Below, piece by piece: positions 24,878-33,209 of a stretch of 53,844 nt of DNA. This DNA is from Galbitalea sp036271875. GTDB lineage: Bacteria > Actinomycetota > Actinomycetes > Actinomycetales > Microbacteriaceae. Below the pieces are notes generated by a model that saw only the letters and a program-made list of their open reading frames with translations, was not told where the DNA came from and did not search any database. Both the position numbers and the translations under genes were made by a program. The stretch lies in NCBI GenBank assembly GCA_036271875.1, contig DATAZU010000007.1:1-53844 (forward strand), written 5' to 3'. The number at the start of each line of letters is the position of its first letter. The first letter of the stretch is position 1.

Positions 24878-24939
24878 CGCGAGTTGCCCACTTCGGTTGC
24901 ATTAGAGGCGCGCAATACGACCGAAGTAGGCAACTCGCG
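24878..24939. repeat. 62-bp inverted repeat abutting the acpS start codon
   Basis: Arms 24878-24897 and 24920-24939 match at 19 of 20 positions (outer end CGCGAGTTGCC). An inner TTGC/GCAA pair can lengthen the stem. In the minus-strand transcript the element starts 7 bases beyond the glmS stop and ends 1 base before the acpS ATG, so it occupies the whole spacer. The minus-strand word TGCCTACTTCG is shared with the groES-rarD element. Confidence 0.9.
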
Positions 24940-24946
24940 AGAAGAA

Positions 24947-26797
24947 TCATTCGACCGTGACCGATTTGGCCAGGTTGCGCGGTTGGTCGACGTCGAGCCC
25001 CTTGGCGGTTGCCAGCTCCATCGCAAAGATGTGCAGCGGGATGACGGCGAGCAGCGGCTCGAAGAATGATCCGGCGTGGGGAATCGGGATGACCTCGTCC
25101 GCAAACGGCAGCACCGCGGCATCGCCCTTTTCCGCGACTGCGATGACGCGAGCGCCGCGGGCACGGATCTCCTGGATGTTGGAAATGATCTTCGGATGAA
25201 GCGAGAACGGATCGAGCGGACTCGGCACGATGATGAACACAATCTGCCCCGGCTCGATGAGCGCGATCGGCCCGTGCTTGAGCTCGCCAGCCGCAAAGCC
25301 CTCGGCGTGGATGTATGCAAGCTCCTTGAGCTTGAGCGCGCCCTCGAGAGCGATCGGAAATCCGACGTGACGGCCAAGGAAGAGCACCGAACGGGTGTCC
25401 GCCATCCAGCCGGCCAGCTCGCCGATGCCCTGCGAGGCAACGAGCACTTCGGAGATCTTGCCCGGGATGGCCTGCAGCTCGGCGACGTTGGCCGCGAGTT
25501 GCGCTTTGGTCAGCGTCCCGCGAACCGCGGCAAGGTGAAGGCCGAACAGGTAGAGGGCGGTGATCTGGGCGACGAAGGCCTTGGTCGACGCAACGGCGAC
25601 CTCCGGACCCGCGTGGGTATAGATGACGGCATCCGATTCACGCGGGATGGATGAGCCCTGTGTGTTGCAGATAGAGAGGCCTCGAGCTCCCTCGGTCTTG
25701 GCATGCTTGACCGCCAGAAGCGTGTCGATCGTCTCCCCGGACTGACTGACCGAGATAACGAGGGTGCGCTCATCAAGAATGGGGTTGCTGTAACGGAACT
25801 CGTGCGACAGCGTGACCTCCACGGGAATGCGCGCCCACGCTTCGATCGCGTACTTGCCGAGCATGCCGGCGTACGCGGCTGTCCCACACGCGATAATCAC
25901 GATGCGATCGATCGACTTCAGGACCTCGTCTGTCAGGCCGCCGAGATCGGGAAACGTGACGACGCCGTCAGCGACGCGACCGAGCAGAGTGTTGTAGACC
26001 GCATCCGGCTCCTCGCTGATCTCCTTGCGCATGAAGCTCGACCAGCCGCCCTTTTCGGATGCCGATGCATCCCAGGCGATCTCATACTCCCTCGTCTCGA
26101 CCGGATTGCCGGCGAAGTCGGTGACCACGACCGAGTCCGGCGTGATCGTGACGATCTGGTCGTCGCCGATCTCGACCGCGCGGCGGGTGTGCTCGACGAA
26201 GGCGGCAACGTCCGAGCCGAGGAAGTTTTCGCCATCGCCGAGGCCGATGACAAGCGGCGAGATGCGGCGGGCGCCGACCACCTCACCCGGTCGATCCTGG
26301 TGCACGATGAGGAGGGTAAAGGCCCCCTCGAGACGCGCGACGACCCGGCGCATGGCCAGGGTCAGATCGCCGGTTTCGGCGAAAGCGCGACCGACGAGCA
26401 GCGCCGCGACTTCCGAATCGGTGTCGCTCGCGAAGGTCTCGCCCGCAGCGAGCAATTCTGCCTTCAGCGGGGCGAAGTTCTCGATGATGCCGTTGTGGAT
26501 GAGCGCGAGCTTGCCGCCGTCGCCGAGGTGCGGATGCGCGTTCGAATCGGTTGGACCGCCGTGCGTCGCCCAGCGGGTGTGGCCAATGCCGGTCTGGCCA
26601 TCGACCAGGGGGGTGGCGTCGACGTCGTCGATGAGAACCTTGAGTTTGCCGGCATGCTTGCGCGTCTCGAGGGCGCCGTCCGACCCGATCACGGCGATGC
26701 CCGCCGAGTCGTATCCGCGATACTGCAGGCGGCGCAAACCGCCGAGCAAGACCGCCGTACTACTACCGGGACCTACGTACCCCACGATTCCGCACAT
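24947..26797 (-). CDS. glmS: glutamine-fructose-6-phosphate aminotransferase (isomerising)
   Basis: Makes glucosamine-6-phosphate from fructose-6-phosphate and glutamine, the first step to UDP-GlcNAc; GlmM (30.6-32 kb) does the next. The 616-residue protein starts MCGIVGYVG, where Cys2 (after Met removal, the N-terminal nucleophile) is exposed. The glutaminase domain has GIGHTRWATHG and HNGIIEN; two SIS domains follow (IACGTAAYAGML; FLGRHVGFPIALEGALKLKE), ending QPRNLAKSVTVE. No glmS ribozyme is seen: the gap to the divergent coaA is only about 47 bases. It heads the operon with acpS and alr. Confidence 0.98.
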   Translation of the reverse strand: MCGIVGYVGPGSSTAVLLGGLRRLQYRGYDSAGIAVIGSDGALETRKHAGKLKVLIDDVDATPLVDGQTGIGHTRWATHGGPTDSNAHPHLGDGGKLALIHNGIIENFAPLKAELLAAGETFASDTDSEVAALLVGRAFAETGDLTLAMRRVVARLEGAFTLLIVHQDRPGEVVGARRISPLVIGLGDGENFLGSDVAAFVEHTRRAVEIGDDQIVTITPDSVVVTDFAGNPVETREYEIAWDASASEKGGWSSFMRKEISEEPDAVYNTLLGRVADGVVTFPDLGGLTDEVLKSIDRIVIIACGTAAYAGMLGKYAIEAWARIPVEVTLSHEFRYSNPILDERTLVISVSQSGETIDTLLAVKHAKTEGARGLSICNTQGSSIPRESDAVIYTHAGPEVAVASTKAFVAQITALYLFGLHLAAVRGTLTKAQLAANVAELQAIPGKISEVLVASQGIGELAGWMADTRSVLFLGRHVGFPIALEGALKLKELAYIHAEGFAAGELKHGPIALIEPGQIVFIIVPSPLDPFSLHPKIISNIQEIRARGARVIAVAEKGDAAVLPFADEVIPIPHAGSFFEPLLAVIPLHIFAMELATAKGLDVDQPRNLAKSVTVE

Positions 26798-26844
26798 CCC
26801 GTAATTCTAGGTTGCGTTTTCTTGGCACTAGCGTTGTGAGCACA

Positions 26845-27786
26845 ATGCATGATCAAGCACCGGCGCAACCGTCGCCGTTCGTGGAGATCGACCGGGCCAG
26901 CTGGGCCGAACTCGCGCCATCGACCCAGTTGCCGCTCACCGAGGCGGAACTGGTGCAGTTGCGGGGTCTGGGCGATCGTCTGGACAGCACCGAGGTCAGT
27001 GACGTATATCTGCCGCTGTCACGGCTCATCAACCTCTACGCCGGCGGCGCGCGCGCCTTGCATCGGTCGACGAGCGAGTTCCTCGGGGAACGAAGCCCGA
27101 GCACCCCGTTTGTCATTGGAGTCGCGGGCTCGGTCGCGGTTGGCAAGTCGACGACCGCCCGCCTGCTCCGCGAGCTCCTGGCACGCTGGGATGACACCCC
27201 GAGGGTCGAACTCGTTACCACTGACGGATTCCTCTATCCCAATGCGGTCCTCGAGGAGCGCGGGCTGATGGAACGCAAGGGATTTCCGGAGAGCTACGAC
27301 CGTCGCGCCCTGCTGCGGTTCGTCACGAGCGTGAAGAGTGGCGCACCGGAAGCGCGCGCGCCCTTCTATTCGCACCTCAGCTACGACATCGTCCCCGACG
27401 CCGAAATCGTGGTGCGACGACCCGACATCCTTATCGTCGAGGGCCTGAACGTCCTGCAGCCACCGAGCCAGAGCGGGCGCCTGGCGGTCAGTGACCTGTT
27501 CGATTTCACGGTGTACGTGGATGCGCGCACGAATGACATCGCCAATTGGTACGTCGAGCGCTTCCTCTCGCTGCAACGCGGGGCATTCGCGAACCCCCAG
27601 TCCTACTTTCACCGCTACGCCAGCCTCACGGAGGAAGCCGCGATCGAACGCGCGAGATCGATCTGGAAGGCGATCAACGAACCCAACCTGATCGAGAACG
27701 TGCTTCCAACCAGGGCTCGCGCCTCCCTCGTGTTGCGAAAGGGATCCAACCACGCCGTCTCGTCCGTTCTGCTCCGCAAGATCTAG
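26845..27786 (+). CDS. coaA: type I pantothenate kinase
   Basis: Phosphorylates pantothenate with ATP, the first and regulatory step of CoA synthesis. 313 residues from ATG 26845; GTG 26836 and an ATG at 26812 are also in frame, and no Shine-Dalgarno decides. Visible: SRLINLYAGGARALHRSTSEFLG, P-loop GVAGSVAVGKSTTARLLREL, TTDGFLYPN, MERKGFPESYDRRALLRFV, IVEGLNVLQ, and the C-terminal YVERFLSLQRGAF...SYFHRYASLTEEA. It is divergent from glmS with a very short shared promoter region. Confidence 0.96.
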   Translation: MHDQAPAQPSPFVEIDRASWAELAPSTQLPLTEAELVQLRGLGDRLDSTEVSDVYLPLSRLINLYAGGARALHRSTSEFLGERSPSTPFVIGVAGSVAVGKSTTARLLRELLARWDDTPRVELVTTDGFLYPNAVLEERGLMERKGFPESYDRRALLRFVTSVKSGAPEARAPFYSHLSYDIVPDAEIVVRRPDILIVEGLNVLQPPSQSGRLAVSDLFDFTVYVDARTNDIANWYVERFLSLQRGAFANPQSYFHRYASLTEEAAIERARSIWKAINEPNLIENVLPTRARASLVLRKGSNHAVSSVLLRKI

Positions 27787-27866
27787 AACGGTGCCAGAGG
27801 GCCGATCGACCGATAAACTGCGGGTGCCTCTACACAAGATCCCGACAATCGACAGGAAGGGCGAGA

Positions 27867-30494
27867 GTGGCAACCGTAGTTTCGGTCCAGTCACAGTGGC
27901 CCCTGACGGGTCGCGACGAGCAACTCGGCCAGATCACGGCCACGTTGCGGAGCCGGTTCGTTTCGATCGTCGTTCTGACCGGCGAATCGGGAGTCGGAAA
28001 ATCACGACTCGCTGCCGAATCGGCCGCGGTTCTCGCTGAGGACGGTTGGGCGATCATCCGGGTCGCCGCGACGGAAATGCTCAGCTCCACGCCGCTCGGC
28101 GCTCTCATCCCCGCCATCTCCCCTGGGCGCGATGCCATCGATGTCGTCGTGCGCGACTCGCTTGCGATCTTCGACCTGGTGCGGGAGTCGATCGACCGGC
28201 TGGCGAAGGGCAATCGTGTCGTCATGATCGTTGACGACTTCAGCCTGCTCGACCAGCTGTCGATGACGGTGATCATCCAGCTCGTCGCGGCCAAGGTCGT
28301 GCGACTGATCGCGACTGTGCCGTCGGGCGAATCGCTGCCAGAACCCTTCGTCTCGATGTGGACCGATGACTCGGCCCTTGTCATCGAGGTGCTTCCGCTC
28401 AGCATCGAGGCGACCGAACGCCTGCTCGAGTCGGTTCTCGGCTCGCGGGTTGCGCATCGCAGCGCGGTCGCCTTCCACGAACGATCCGGAGGCAACGTGC
28501 TGTTCCTTCGGGAACTCGTCATCGGAGCCGTTCAGGATGAACAGCTCCAGGAGCAGGACGGCGTCTGGCAGTTGCTGGGCAAGCCGCTCGGAACACCGGC
28601 ATTGCACGACCTGATTCGCGCCCGTCTCGCGCACCTCAACGCCAGCCAGCGAGCCCTCGTCGAACGCCTCGCCGTCTGCCACCCGCTGACCGTCGACGAC
28701 CTGCCGACCGACGCCAAGAACAGCCTGGTGTCGCTGGAGCGAGCCGGTCTGGTTATCGTCGAGGAACGTCGCGGCCGCCAGTGGCTCGCGCTGTCTCACC
28801 CGCAGTACGACGAGGCCGTTCGCGGGTCGATGTCGCGCCTCGCCACGGTCGACCTGCTCGTCGACCAGGCGGCGCTCGTGGCGACGCACGACATGTCGCC
28901 CGAGGACGAGCTTCGCGTCGCGCTGTGGCGGCTGGATGCCGGAGTCGAGTCTGATCCGACCATCCTGTTCCGCGCCACCCACCTCGCCGCACTGGGTGGC
29001 GATCACCCTCGTGCCGAGCATCTCGCCGCTGCCGCGATTGACGCGGGCGCACCCCCGGCCGAGATGCTGCTGCTGCAGGGCCAGGCCGTGTGGATTCTCG
29101 GTCGAATTGCCGAGGCCATCGCGATCCTCGAGCGGGCCGCCATCGAGGATGAGGAACATCCGACGACCGTGAAGCTCACCGGGCAGATCGCGGCTGCTCG
29201 AGCCAGCGCCCTTGCTGGCGACACCGATGGAAACACCATGGGTCTCGAGGTGCTCGATCGAGCGATTGAGCGGCATCCGGAACTTTCGGTGACTCTCGCT
29301 TTTCCGAAGTCGGTTCTGCTTCTCAATCTCGAAAACGCTGCACTGTCCGAGCTCGCCCTTGAGGTAGCCAAACCGGGCCCGGGGGCGGACGACAAGGAGC
29401 GGGCCGACTTCGACCTCGCGCAGGCGCTACCGCTATCCGCGCTGGGTCGATCGACCGAGGCGCTGGATGCGGCAACCGCCGCCGTCGCACACAGCATCGA
29501 GAGCCTGCAACCGTCGTTCCCGCTACGGCGATCTCAGATGGTGCTCGAAACCGTGCTCATCCAGTCCGGGTCGCTGGAGGCGGCTCGCGAGACCGCCGCT
29601 CGATCCATCGAGCAGTGCATCGAGCGGGATGACGAGCTTGGCACGCGATACAACGAGCTGATGCTCGGCCAGTGCTACCTCGGCATGGGCCAGCTCGACA
29701 CCGCGGGTCGCTGGTTCAGCGACGTCATCAGCGGGTCCCAGGTGCGTGGGTCGGTCTTTTATCTCGATCAGGCCCGCTCGTTCCTCGCGCTGTCGCTGCT
29801 GTGGAGCGGGCGCGCCGGTGAGGCGGCCGCGATCCTCGCAGATCTCGACCAGAAGCTCGTTGCCGCCAGCTCGGTTGCTGCCCTCGCGACACTCTGGCTC
29901 GACGCGGTGCGTGGCGGCCGGGACCGGGCGACCGCTGGGATGCTTCGGCGCGCGCGATCCGCGGCCGACCGGGGCCACGTGATCCACTCTGCCCGCCTCC
30001 TGCACGGCGCGGCCCGGCTGGGTGCGGCTGCCCAGGCTGCTCCCGCGCTCGCATCCCTCGCCGTCGGGAGTGCCTCGGCGCTCCTGCACGCCCAAGCCGC
30101 GCATGCTGCTGCCGAGGCGTCGGGCGATCGTGACGCGCTGGTCGCCGTCGGCGAGCAGTGGGAAGCACTCGGCTACTGCCTGTTCGCGAGCGAGTCATTT
30201 GTCTCCGCGAGTGGCGCGGCCCGTCGCACGCACGACGCACGCGTCGCGGTGAGCCTGCAAAACCGCGCGGATGAACTCATTGCGAGGTGCGAGAGCGCCG
30301 CGACGCCGCTACTTCAGTTCGCCGAGCGGGGCGAACGTCTCACCGGTCGCGAGCGCGAGATTGCGGCTCTGGCCGCCCAGGGACTCAGCAGCCTGGAGAT
30401 CGCACGCCGGCTGCAGGTTTCTCCGCGAACGGTAAACAACCACCTGCATGCGGCATACGCCAAGCTCGGAGTTCGCGGTCGTAACGAGCTCTAG
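27867..30494 (+). CDS. large ATP-binding LuxR-family (LAL-type) transcriptional regulator
   Basis: An 875-residue regulator. The N-terminal AAA/STAND-type ATPase has Walker A GESGVGKS at about residues 39-46 and Walker B VVMIVDDFSLLD. A long helical middle (about 330-800), rich in Ala and Leu, is likely a TPR-type repeat sensor. The C-terminal 53 residues form a LuxR helix-turn-helix: LTGREREIAALAAQGLSSLEIARRLQVSPRTVNNHLHAAY (given in parts here: LTGREREIA, GLSSLEIARRL, SPRTVNNHL). The start is GTG 27867, with AGGAAGG about 9 bases upstream; the frame runs open into coaA but that is out of context. LAL proteins activate transcription on binding an effector such as a sugar or metabolite; the target is not evident, as no catabolic genes adjoin. 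Confidence 0.9.
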   Translation: MATVVSVQSQWPLTGRDEQLGQITATLRSRFVSIVVLTGESGVGKSRLAAESAAVLAEDGWAIIRVAATEMLSSTPLGALIPAISPGRDAIDVVVRDSLAIFDLVRESIDRLAKGNRVVMIVDDFSLLDQLSMTVIIQLVAAKVVRLIATVPSGESLPEPFVSMWTDDSALVIEVLPLSIEATERLLESVLGSRVAHRSAVAFHERSGGNVLFLRELVIGAVQDEQLQEQDGVWQLLGKPLGTPALHDLIRARLAHLNASQRALVERLAVCHPLTVDDLPTDAKNSLVSLERAGLVIVEERRGRQWLALSHPQYDEAVRGSMSRLATVDLLVDQAALVATHDMSPEDELRVALWRLDAGVESDPTILFRATHLAALGGDHPRAEHLAAAAIDAGAPPAEMLLLQGQAVWILGRIAEAIAILERAAIEDEEHPTTVKLTGQIAAARASALAGDTDGNTMGLEVLDRAIERHPELSVTLAFPKSVLLLNLENAALSELALEVAKPGPGADDKERADFDLAQALPLSALGRSTEALDAATAAVAHSIESLQPSFPLRRSQMVLETVLIQSGSLEAARETAARSIEQCIERDDELGTRYNELMLGQCYLGMGQLDTAGRWFSDVISGSQVRGSVFYLDQARSFLALSLLWSGRAGEAAAILADLDQKLVAASSVAALATLWLDAVRGGRDRATAGMLRRARSAADRGHVIHSARLLHGAARLGAAAQAAPALASLAVGSASALLHAQAAHAAAEASGDRDALVAVGEQWEALGYCLFASESFVSASGAARRTHDARVAVSLQNRADELIARCESAATPLLQFAERGERLTGREREIAALAAQGLSSLEIARRLQVSPRTVNNHLHAAYAKLGVRGRNEL

Positions 30495-30507
30495 CTCGTC
30501 ACACCAT

Positions 30508-30570
30508 CCGTGAGGGGCGGCAGAAGGCCCTTCCCGCGCAGGTTTTGGGGCCTTCTGCCGCCCTTCACGG
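30508..30570. terminator. bidirectional terminator, 23-bp inverted repeat
   Basis: Arms 30508-30530 and 30548-30570 match at 22 of 23 positions (outer end CCGTGAGGGG, inner end AAGGCCC), with a 17-base loop. It lies between the stops of the convergent LAL regulator and glmM, the expected place for a shared terminator. Its outer word TCCGTGAGGGG matches the outer word of the 4281-4354 repeat. Confidence 0.85.
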
Positions 30571-30589
30571 GAAAAGTTGTTGATTGGGG

Positions 30590-31951
30590 CTAGAGGGCGA
30601 GCTCAGCTTTGACGATGTCGGCAAGCCGGTGGGCGATGCGGTCCGCCGTCGCCTGGTCTTCGGCCTCGACCATGACCCGAACCATGGGCTCGGTACCGGA
30701 TGGGCGGAGCAGCACTCGGCCCGTTTCGCCCAACTCCACCTCGGCCGCCGCGACCTCTGCCGCAACGGCCTTGCTGTCCGCGAGACCGTGATGATCGACG
30801 CCGCGCACATTGACGAGCACCTGTGGGTAGATTGTCATAACCGTCGCGAGCTCGGCGAGAGACTTGCCGGTGCGTGCGACCTCGGCAACGAGATGAAGTC
30901 CGGTGAGGATACCGTCGCCGGTCGTCGCGAAGTCGGTCATGATCACGTGGCCGGACTGCTCGCCACCGAGCGAAAGTCCGTGCTCATTGAGGGCCTCAAG
31001 CACGTAACGGTCGCCGACCGCTGTCTCCAGCATCCGAATACCGTGGTCAGCCATCGCGCGCTTCAGACCGAGATTGCTCATGACGGTCGCCACCAGGGTC
31101 GAATCCTTGAGTACACCGCGCTCGTTCATGGCAACCGCGAGGATGGCCATGATCTGGTCGCCGTCAACGACGTTGCCCTGTGCATCAACGGCGAGGCAGC
31201 GATCGGCGTCCCCGTCGTGGGCGATGCCCAGGTCCGCGCCCGCCTCGACGACGGCCCGCGCCAGGTTGTCGAGGTGAGTCGAACCGACGCCGTCGTTGAT
31301 GTTGAGGCCGTCCGGCTCGGCCCCGATGACGGTGACCGTTGCGCCGGCATCCGCGAAGACCTCGGGCGAGAGGCCCGCGGCGGCTCCGTGAGCACAGTCG
31401 AGAACCAGATGCACACCATCCAGGCGGTTCGGCAGTGTCGAGAGCAGGTGCACAACATAGCGATCCTCGGCATCGGCAAACCGACGGATGCGACCAACAT
31501 CTGCCCCCGTCGGCGCCAGCTTGGTCTCGCCGAGCGCGACCTCGATGCGATCTTCGACCTCATCCGGAAGCTTGGTGCCGCCGCGGGCAAAGAACTTGAT
31601 TCCGTTGTCGGGCGCCGGATTGTGCGAGGCCGAGATCATGACGCCGAGGTCGGCCTTGAAATCGCCGACCAGGAACGCAAGCGCAGGCGTCGGCACAACT
31701 CCGGCGTCGTAGACATCAACGCCCGAACTCGCAAGCCCCGCGTTGACCGCGCCGGCGAGGAACTCGCCCGAGATCCGCGGGTCGCGAGCGACAACAGCAA
31801 TCGGCCGCCGACCGGATGCGCGCCGACCGTCGGCAACGCGTCCCTTACCGAGGACCACCGCAGCGGACTGCGCAAGGGCAAGGGCGAGCTCGACCGTAAG
31901 GCCGGAGTTCGCCCTACCGCGAACCCCATCCGTGCCAAACAACCGTGGCAT
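30590..31951 (-). CDS. glmM: phosphoglucosamine mutase
   Basis: Converts glucosamine-6-phosphate, the GlmS product, to glucosamine-1-phosphate for UDP-GlcNAc and peptidoglycan. The 453-residue protein has MPRLFGTDGVRG at the start, the phosphoserine loop SASHNPAPDNGIKFF with Ser109, the Mg-binding DGDADR, sugar-binding GGEQSGHVI and the phosphate-binding RPSGTEPMVRVM at the C-terminus. It follows rpsI by 26 bases and probably belongs to the rplM-rpsI-glmM transcript, which ends at the 30508-30570 terminator. Confidence 0.98.
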   Translation of the reverse strand: MPRLFGTDGVRGRANSGLTVELALALAQSAAVVLGKGRVADGRRASGRRPIAVVARDPRISGEFLAGAVNAGLASSGVDVYDAGVVPTPALAFLVGDFKADLGVMISASHNPAPDNGIKFFARGGTKLPDEVEDRIEVALGETKLAPTGADVGRIRRFADAEDRYVVHLLSTLPNRLDGVHLVLDCAHGAAAGLSPEVFADAGATVTVIGAEPDGLNINDGVGSTHLDNLARAVVEAGADLGIAHDGDADRCLAVDAQGNVVDGDQIMAILAVAMNERGVLKDSTLVATVMSNLGLKRAMADHGIRMLETAVGDRYVLEALNEHGLSLGGEQSGHVIMTDFATTGDGILTGLHLVAEVARTGKSLAELATVMTIYPQVLVNVRGVDHHGLADSKAVAAEVAAAEVELGETGRVLLRPSGTEPMVRVMVEAEDQATADRIAHRLADIVKAELAL

Positions 31952-31977
31952 CGTGAAAAGCCTCTAAACGAAGCGGG

Positions 31978-32505
31978 TTAGCGCTTCGAGAACTGCGACG
32001 CCTTGCGGGCCTTCTTCAGACCGGCCTTCTTGCGCTCGATGACGCGAGCATCCCGAGTCAGGAAGCCAGCCTTCTTGAGGGCGGCTCGGTTGTTCTCACG
32101 GTCGATCTCGTTCAGCGAGCGAGCGATTGCGAGACGCAGCGCGCCCGCCTGACCGGAGGGGCCGCCGCCCGTGATCTTCGCGATCACACTGTACGAGCCG
32201 AGCAGGTCGAGAACCTTGAACGGGTCATTGATCAACTGCTGGTGCAGCTTGTTTGGGAAATACTCCTCGAGCTGGCGCCCGTTGACCGTGAAGGTGTCGC
32301 CACCCGGGGTGATGCGCACTCGGGCGATCGCCTCCTTGCGGCGGCCAACGGCCGCGCCGGGAACGTTGAGGATGGCACGAGGAGCCTTCGGAGCCTCGCT
32401 CGGAGTGCTCTCGGTGCTGTAGGACTGCCCGCTCTCGGTCGAGTAGCTGCTGAGGTCGGCGCTCTCGGGAGCGTCTTCGATGATGTCGTCTTCGATCTTC
32501 GCCAT
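31978..32505 (-). CDS. rpsI: 30S ribosomal protein S9 with acidic N-terminal extension
   Basis: A component of the 30S head whose basic C-terminal tail reaches the P-site tRNA. The S9 core (AVGRRKEAIARVRI... ITGGGPSGQAGALRLAIARSL... KKAGLKKARKASQFSKR) is about 128 residues; the whole protein is 175. The first ~45 residues form an acidic, Ser-rich extension (EDDIIEDAPESADLSSYSTE) typical of some actinobacteria. The extension is probably flexible. Downstream of rplM by 31 bases. Confidence 0.97.
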   Translation of the reverse strand: MAKIEDDIIEDAPESADLSSYSTESGQSYSTESTPSEAPKAPRAILNVPGAAVGRRKEAIARVRITPGGDTFTVNGRQLEEYFPNKLHQQLINDPFKVLDLLGSYSVIAKITGGGPSGQAGALRLAIARSLNEIDRENNRAALKKAGFLTRDARVIERKKAGLKKARKASQFSKR

Positions 32506-32536
32506 TGTTCTGTATTCCTAAAAGTGTGAGCGGGCT

Positions 32537-32983
32537 CTACTGAGCGACCTGGCTGAGGGTGTACGGCTTGGGCTGCTGGGCAGCGTGCGGGTGCTCGGGG
32601 CCTGCGTACACCTTGAGCTTGGTGAGCTGGGCGCGACCGATCGAGTTCTTCGGGAGCATGCCGCGCACGGCCTTCTCGACCGCGCGGGTCGGGTGCTTCT
32701 CCAGCATCTCGGCGTAGTTCATGGCCGACAGTCCACCCGGGTAGCCCGAGTGACGGTAGGCCTGCTTCTGGGCGAGCTTGGCGCCGGTGAGGGCGACCTT
32801 CTCGGCGTTGATGATGATCACGAAGTCGCCCATGTCCATGTGGGGAGCGAAAGTCGGTTTGTGCTTGCCGCGCAGGAGCGTCGCGGCGTGGCTTGCCAGA
32901 CGACCGAGCACGATGTCGGTTGCGTCGATGACAACCCAGTCGCGCTGAACGTCAGCGGGCTTGGGCGAAAACGTACGAGTCAC
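32537..32983 (-). CDS. rplM: 50S ribosomal protein L13
   Basis: An early-assembly 50S protein of 148 residues. Core blocks: WVVIDATDIVLGRLASHAATLLRGKHKP, DFVIIINAEKVALTG, YRHSGYPGG and MLPKNSIGRAQL. GTG 32983 (TRTFSPKPADVQRDW) is taken as start since the family begins there; the frame stays open to 33097 but that stretch is 5' leader. First gene of rplM-rpsI-glmM, preceded by its own promoter and a 166-base structured leader (see entries). Confidence 0.95.
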   Translation of the reverse strand: MTRTFSPKPADVQRDWVVIDATDIVLGRLASHAATLLRGKHKPTFAPHMDMGDFVIIINAEKVALTGAKLAQKQAYRHSGYPGGLSAMNYAEMLEKHPTRAVEKAVRGMLPKNSIGRAQLTKLKVYAGPEHPHAAQQPKPYTLSQVAQ

Positions 32984-33038
32984 AGTTCTACTGCTTTCTG
33001 GTCGAAATGAGTTGTTCGAGAATCCCGCTCCGGTGAAC

Positions 33039-33114
33039 GTTCGTGAGTCGATGTCTCGCGAACCTTCGAATGGAGGGCTCAAGTTCGGATGCTGCACGCA
33101 TTTTCATGTTGCAG
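33039..33114 (-). promoter_or_regulatory. two hairpins in the rplM mRNA leader
   Basis: In the minus-strand leader, hairpin A (33092-33114) pairs CTGCA and CAT around a GAAA tetraloop with ATG and TGCAG. Hairpin B (33039-33063) pairs GTTCGCGAG with CTCACGAAC (8 of 9). They lie between the predicted start site and the GTG start of rplM. An L13-binding autoregulatory leader is known in Bacillus; this could be an independent analogue, but no similarity is shown. Confidence 0.4.
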
Positions 33115-33155
33115 TCTCAGAGAAATCCCCGTACTACCGCAGGCACCAAGGGTCC

Positions 33156-33184
33156 ACATTAGTCGCCGACACACCCACGGTCAA
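33156..33184 (-). promoter_or_regulatory. predicted promoter of rplM-rpsI-glmM
   Basis: On the minus strand TTGACC (33184-33179) and TAATGT (33161-33156) are exactly 17 bases apart, a near-consensus housekeeping promoter. It lies 26 bases beyond the truA stop codon, so rplM need not depend on truA transcription. The predicted start near 33149 gives a leader of about 166 bases. Confidence 0.65.
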
Positions 33185-33209
33185 TTTGAGCGCAGGCTCC
33201 CGCGCGACG

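Noticed and set aside
26798..26844. glmS ribozyme or riboswitch
   Set aside because: The glmS upstream region is only about 47 bases before the divergent coaA gene, too short for the ribozyme, and no matching core was seen.
27546..27866. 107-residue N-terminal extension of the LAL regulator
   Set aside because: It overlaps coaA in another frame; GTG 27867 has a good Shine-Dalgarno and gives the normal LAL start.
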